NCBI RefSeq assembly: GCF_001955535.1
Contig: NZ_MPVN01000001.1
Coordinates: 1,860,001 to 1,924,000, forward strand
Length of the DNA: 64,000 nucleotides
Origin: Paenibacillus sp. FSL H7-0326
GTDB lineage: Bacteria; Bacillota; Bacilli; Paenibacillales; Paenibacillaceae
Reading direction: 5' to 3'
Positions within the stretch are counted from its first letter, which is position 1. Each line of letters begins with the position of its first letter. The notes beneath the pieces are model-generated. The model worked only from the letters and a program-made list of their open reading frames with translations, had not been told where the DNA came from and ran no database searches. Position numbers and translations under genes: made by a program. Positions 60,799-64,000 of this stretch are shown piece after piece.

Positions 60799-61413
60799 TC
60801 ATTTATATAATTGATGCTTTTTAATATAGTCATAGCATGGATCAGGGACTAAATAGCGGGGTTCGCCTCCCATTCTCAACTCATCCCTGATATAGCTTGA
60901 GCTGATCTCCATGGCCAGACCCTTATCAATCAAGTGAAACGTGTATCCATCATCCGAGTTCCTTAGAATCGGCGATTTGCTGATTGCAGACAACATATTA
61001 ATTCCGTCCCGTGCCATAACGATAAATTTGTTCTCGCGAATAAGCTCCTCAGCCCGGCTCCATTTGCCCTCTCCGATATCTATAAGCAGATCGGCACCCA
61101 TGATAAAGTAAATTTCATCATCCGGGAACTTCTCTCTGTAATGTCTAAGGGTGAGGTAGGTTGCGATTTCCCAGCCAAGCTGCTGCATTTCGTAAGGATC
61201 TGCTTCAAACTTGGGATTGTTCTGAATCGCCATGTTGATCATGTTCATTCGATGCTCGTCGCTGACATTCATCGTTTTGTCCTGGCGCTTGCTGGAGCAG
61301 GGCAGAAAGATCACTTTATCCAGCTTGGCACGGTGAGCCACTGTACTGGCCGTCCATAAATGTACGTTCGTAATAGGATCGAAGGACGATCCGTAGATGC
61401 CTATCTTCGCCAC
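60799..61413 (-). CDS. nadD: Nicotinate-nucleotide adenylyltransferase
   Basis: A 204-residue enzyme that transfers AMP from ATP to nicotinate mononucleotide. [20 protein letters not shown] holds the (G/S)xFxPxTxxH nucleotidyltransferase motif with the HxxH-type variant; [20 protein letters not shown] is the second ATP-binding motif (SSxxxR). GGAGGGAG precedes the ATG. It is 13 bp after pncB and 32 bp before nadE. The sequence belongs to the salvage-cluster type and may be a second copy beside a housekeeping NadD elsewhere. Confidence 0.93.
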   Translation of the reverse strand: MAKIGIYGSSFDPITNVHLWTASTVAHRAKLDKVIFLPCSSKRQDKTMNVSDEHRMNMINMAIQNNPKFEADPYEMQQLGWEIATYLTLRHYREKFPDDEIYFIMGADLLIDIGEGKWSRAEELIRENKFIVMARDGINMLSAISKSPILRNSDDGYTFHLIDKGLAMEISSSYIRDELRMGGEPRYLVPDPCYDYIKKHQLYK

Positions 61414-61426
61414 CGATGCTCCCTCC

Positions 61427-62911
61427 TTACTCTTTCATGGCTGCGGCCACTCTCTGCCTCACTTCATCAATCCGCTTCATCTTATTGTCCCAGCACGCTT
61501 TACTCAGATTAACCGGGTATTCTGCCGGATTCAGTGTCCGCTTATATTCATCCCATAATAGACTAAGATTACGGTTAAGAAAATCTCGACTTTCTTGGAG
61601 TGTCGGAAGCTTATACACCAATTCTCCGTCTGCAAAAATCGTATGATAAAGCGCTCTGGCTTCAAACTCAGTAACGAATTTACCTATATACGTATGCACT
61701 GGATGGAACATATGGAGACGTTCCTCCTTGGACGGCTCCTCATGATCGAGTGCAATATAGTCGCCTTCCGACTTGCCATTCGTTTTATTGATAATGCGGT
61801 ATACCTTTTTCCGGCCAGGGGTCGATATTTTTTCCGGATTAGAGCTAATCTTGATCGTATCTGCCATCTGCCCGTTCTCATCCTCGATCGCAATCAGCTT
61901 ATATACCGCGCCAAGCGCAGGCTGATCGTAGGCCGTGATAAGCTTGGTTCCTACACCCCAGACATCAATTCGTGCACCTTGTGACTTCAGATTCATGATC
62001 GTTTGTTCATCCAGATCGTTGGATGCGTAAATCTGAGCTTCGGTATATCCCGCTTCATCCAGCATCCTGCGAGCTTCCTTGGACAGATAAGCCAGGTCCC
62101 CGCTGTCTAAACGAATTCCCTTGAAGTTAATTCGGTCACCCAGTTCCTTCGCAACCTGAATCGCCGTAGGCACACCTGACCTCAGTGTGTCATAAGTATC
62201 AACCAAAAATACACAGTCTTGATGAGTCTCTCCATATTTTCGGAAGGCCATGTATTCGTCCCGGTACGCTTGAACCATCGAATGGGCATGTGTTCCTGCG
62301 ACAGGAATGCCGAACAGCTTCCCTGCTCTCACATTGGAGGTGGCATCGAATCCTGCAAGATACGCGGCCCGGGTTCCCCATATGGCTGCATCCATCTCCT
62401 GTGCTCTTCGTGTCCCGAATTCAACACATGAATCGGTGCTAGCGGCCTGCTTGATGCGAGATGCCTTCGTTGCAATCAGGGTTTGGAAGTTAACAATGTT
62501 CAGAATGGCCGTCTCCACGAGCTGCGCTTCTGCCAGTGGTGCCTCAATGCGCATTAACGGTTCATTAGCAAATACGAGCTCCCCTTCCTGCATCGAATAT
62601 ACTGTCCCCGTGAATCTCAGCCCTTGCAAATATTGAAGATATGCCTCTTCGTATCCTTCCTCACGCAGATATGCCAGATCGCTCTCTGTAAAGGAAAAAC
62701 CCTTCAAATAACGTATTACCCGTTCTAAGCCGGCAAAAACAGCATATCCGTTCTGAAAAGGCAGCTTACGAAAATATACCTCAAAGACGGCTTTACGCTC
62801 ATGCATGTTATCCCGCCAATAAGCCTCTGCCATGTTGATCTGATATTTATCCGTATGCAGTGCCATACTGTCATCCTGATGCTGCAACTGCGTAAGCTCG
62901 ATTTTGTTCAT
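61427..62911 (-). CDS. pncB: Nicotinate phosphoribosyltransferase
   Basis: A 494-residue enzyme joining nicotinate to PRPP. LHTDKYQINMAEAYWRD at about residue 18, EFGTRRAQEMDAAIWGTRAA near 165, AGTHAHSMVQAYRDE with the phospho-acceptor histidine region near 205, and GIRLDSGDLAYLSKEARRML are diagnostic. It starts at ATG 62911, overlapping the pncA stop by 4 bp (ATGA), with GGAGG upstream. Translational coupling with pncA is likely. Length is normal. Confidence 0.97.
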   Translation of the reverse strand: MNKIELTQLQHQDDSMALHTDKYQINMAEAYWRDNMHERKAVFEVYFRKLPFQNGYAVFAGLERVIRYLKGFSFTESDLAYLREEGYEEAYLQYLQGLRFTGTVYSMQEGELVFANEPLMRIEAPLAEAQLVETAILNIVNFQTLIATKASRIKQAASTDSCVEFGTRRAQEMDAAIWGTRAAYLAGFDATSNVRAGKLFGIPVAGTHAHSMVQAYRDEYMAFRKYGETHQDCVFLVDTYDTLRSGVPTAIQVAKELGDRINFKGIRLDSGDLAYLSKEARRMLDEAGYTEAQIYASNDLDEQTIMNLKSQGARIDVWGVGTKLITAYDQPALGAVYKLIAIEDENGQMADTIKISSNPEKISTPGRKKVYRIINKTNGKSEGDYIALDHEEPSKEERLHMFHPVHTYIGKFVTEFEARALYHTIFADGELVYKLPTLQESRDFLNRNLSLLWDEYKRTLNPAEYPVNLSKACWDNKMKRIDEVRQRVAAAMKE

Positions 62912-63486
62912 CGTATAGTTCCTCCATTTCTATAGATCGCTGCGCCGAGAGTTCCTGCAAAATGTCCGATGGCCCAGTGATGCCCCTCTGTGTTGAAGCT
63001 GGCAACTGCATCCTCATGAACAACGATTTGATAACCTTTATTGTAAGCATCTACTGCCGTATGCAGAACGCATATATCGGTACAGACGCCTACAAGATGC
63101 AGCTCCTCTACTCTGCGTTCCCGGAGCCTCAGTTCCAGATCTGTTCCTTGAAATGCACTATATCTTGTCTTGTCAATCCAAAATACATTCTCGCTCTTCT
63201 TATTATGCTGATAAATCTTCTCCAGTTCACCATAGAGCATACGGCCGCTTGTGCCCTTGATATTGTGTTGCGGATAGAGCTTTGTTTCAGGATGATAAGG
63301 GTCACTTGCTTGATGCACATCCACTGTAAAAAAGACAAGCTCTTCTTGCTGAATGAACTCTTCGGTTAGATCTGCAATTCTGCGTTCAATTCGCTGTCCG
63401 GGTTCACCACAGGTCAGTGCACCATCACTAGCTACAAAATCTTGCGTATAGTCAATATGAATTAACGCTTTCTTATTGTTCATCAT
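62908..63486 (-). CDS. pncA: Nicotinamidase / isochorismatase family hydrolase
   Basis: A 192-residue hydrolase that deamidates nicotinamide to nicotinate. The catalytic triad is visible: Asp in IDYTQDFVASDGA, Lys in WIDKTRYSAF, and Cys in LVGVCTDICVLHTAVDAYNK. TVDVHQASDPYHPETKLYP is the metal-site region (D-H-H). It leads the salvage operon pncA-pncB-nadD-nadE. AAAGGAG lies upstream but spacing to the ATG at 63486 is long, so the neighbouring ATG at 63483 is also possible. Confidence 0.94.
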   Translation of the reverse strand: MMNNKKALIHIDYTQDFVASDGALTCGEPGQRIERRIADLTEEFIQQEELVFFTVDVHQASDPYHPETKLYPQHNIKGTSGRMLYGELEKIYQHNKKSENVFWIDKTRYSAFQGTDLELRLRERRVEELHLVGVCTDICVLHTAVDAYNKGYQIVVHEDAVASFNTEGHHWAIGHFAGTLGAAIYRNGGTIR

Positions 63487-63602
63487 TAACCAATAACAGC
63501 TCCTTTAATTTAATCTAACTATTACATAATTGTTAATTAATAAGACACAAGAGAATGATGCTTGTGTGGATTCATTTCATATTTTGTTATCTCGAATTTA
63601 TT

Positions 63603-63645
63603 CTGACAGCACTTCATCATCGTTATTGCAAAGTGCTGTCAGACA
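63603..63645 (-). terminator. Strong inverted repeat between Nudix regulator and pncA
   Basis: CTGACAGCACTT and AAGTGCTGTCAG are perfect 12-bp arms with a 17-nt loop, 6 bp past the regulator stop. No T tract follows, so it is a likely weak terminator or a regulatory stem. Confidence 0.6.
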
Positions 63646-63650
63646 AAGGA

Positions 63651-64000
63651 TTACAGCTTCGCATGATAGATCGACTTATTCAAGGACACATCAACAAATC
63701 GGTATAGCTGCGTCGGCCTTTTTGACGTTCTCGTCGTCTTCTGCCCCGTTACTTCCTGAATAAAAGGCAGTGTTTTGATCTTTCTTGCGAAGGCAGCCTC
63801 TAACGTTATCGCTGAATCATCTGTAACAGTAAGCAGAACGGCCTGGAGCTCAGAGTACGTGAATTCTGCCGGTAAGAATTGTTTGGCAATGGTTGTTTCG
63901 AGCAGCTTCTGCTTAATGACCTGAATAGCGTCCTTGATAATGACTGCATGGTCAAACGCCAGATCAAGCTCAAGCACCTCGCTGACCGAGAACAGCTGCA
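63651..64000 (-). CDS. Nudix/NrtR-like regulator, C-terminal part (5' end off window)
   Basis: About 116 codons are seen, open to the window edge. LFSVSEVLELDLAFDHAVII is the end of a Nudix-like domain, and FLPAEFTYSELQAVLLTVTD plus KRPTQLYRFV are the winged-helix tail of Nudix-related regulators such as NrtR, which bind ADP-ribose and control NAD genes. It precedes the NAD salvage operon on the same strand, which fits that role. The N-terminal Nudix motif lies outside the window, so catalytic ability cannot be judged. Confidence 0.78.
   Translation of the reverse strand, partial: QLFSVSEVLELDLAFDHAVIIKDAIQVIKQKLLETTIAKQFLPAEFTYSELQAVLLTVTDDSAITLEAAFARKIKTLPFIQEVTGQKTTRTSKRPTQLYRFVDVSLNKSIYHAKL

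Noticed and set aside
63603..63645. NrtR operator.
   Set aside because: The 12-bp inverted repeat with a 17-nt loop is too widely spaced for a typical dimer operator and lies right after a stop codon, so a terminator-like stem is more likely.
1..64000. CRISPR arrays, tRNA or rRNA genes, prophage modules.
   Set aside because: No regularly spaced repeats, no tRNA-like cloverleaf with conserved TTCRANY loop, and no phage structural or integrase genes were seen.

Overview
The window looks like a chromosomal segment of a low-to-mid-GC Gram-positive spore-former of the Paenibacillaceae (Paenibacillus-like). The reasons are strong AGGAGG-type ribosome sites, frequent TTG and GTG starts, SLH-domain surface proteins, many AraC, GNAT and aminoglycoside-phosphotransferase-like paralogues, an AraR-type arabinose switch, a B. 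subtilis-like ykoFED thiamine-precursor transporter, and a Zur box close to the Bacillus consensus. Species assignment is inference. I saw no rRNA, tRNA, CRISPR array or prophage.

Layout. 1-3760 (minus): TPP-riboswitch-controlled ykoF-ykoE-ykoDC operon; the two ECF ATPases and the T permease are fused in one frame that leaves the window. 3.8-8.2 kb: LysE exporter, a DUF896 protein, and a SWIM-SNF2 helicase. 8.4-10.4 kb: divergent TetR/MFS pair with visible operators. 10.5-14.3 kb: small metabolic, regulatory and membrane genes. 14.5-17.4 kb: PadR-controlled operon (PadR, pentapeptide-repeat protein, ABC ATPase, ABC permease). 17.4-21.0 kb: lipoprotein, hypotheticals, GrpB, HEAT-repeat protein and a decayed gene. 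21.1-26.5 kb: arabinose catabolism araBDA with divergent araR and a readable control region of three AraR boxes and a cre-like site. 26.7-31.2 kb: small membrane proteins, acetyltransferase, PrsA/SurA-like foldase, nucleotidyltransferase-like and kinase-like genes.

31.2-47.3 kb is accessory in character. It holds an N-terminally truncated IS110-family transposase with its 3' non-coding end, a second solo copy of that end near 36.9 kb, an autoregulated TetR gene that appears to be transcribed leaderless, an AraC-GNAT fusion, several broken genes (Nudix, pentapeptide-repeat, amidohydrolase), a secreted acetamidase-like protein, and an SLH-anchored PAP2 phosphatase ending in autotransporter-like beta repeats. 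47.4-51.7 kb is a zinc-acquisition operon (zinT-znuA-znuC-znuB) behind a Zur box; ZinT and ZnuA share a His-rich module of about 90 residues present three times. 51.9-59.8 kb: regulators, two kinase-like resistance genes (one behind a leader peptide and terminator), RidA/HxlR pair, an SLH protein and a serine hydrolase broken by a 44-bp inverted-repeat insertion. 59.9-64 kb (minus): NAD salvage operon pncA-pncB-nadD-nadE preceded by the 3' part of a Nudix/NrtR-like regulator.

The most notable observations are: (i) two copies of the IS110 3' end whose hairpin carries a compensatory base-pair change, pointing to a structured guide (bridge/seek) RNA; (ii) the repeated DHYHTG...DHWHW zinc-associated module; (iii) two resistance-like genes preceded by tiny ORFs and terminator-like hairpins; (iv) a probably leaderless TetR mRNA with its operator in the promoter spacer; and (v) a MITE-like 44-bp insertion.
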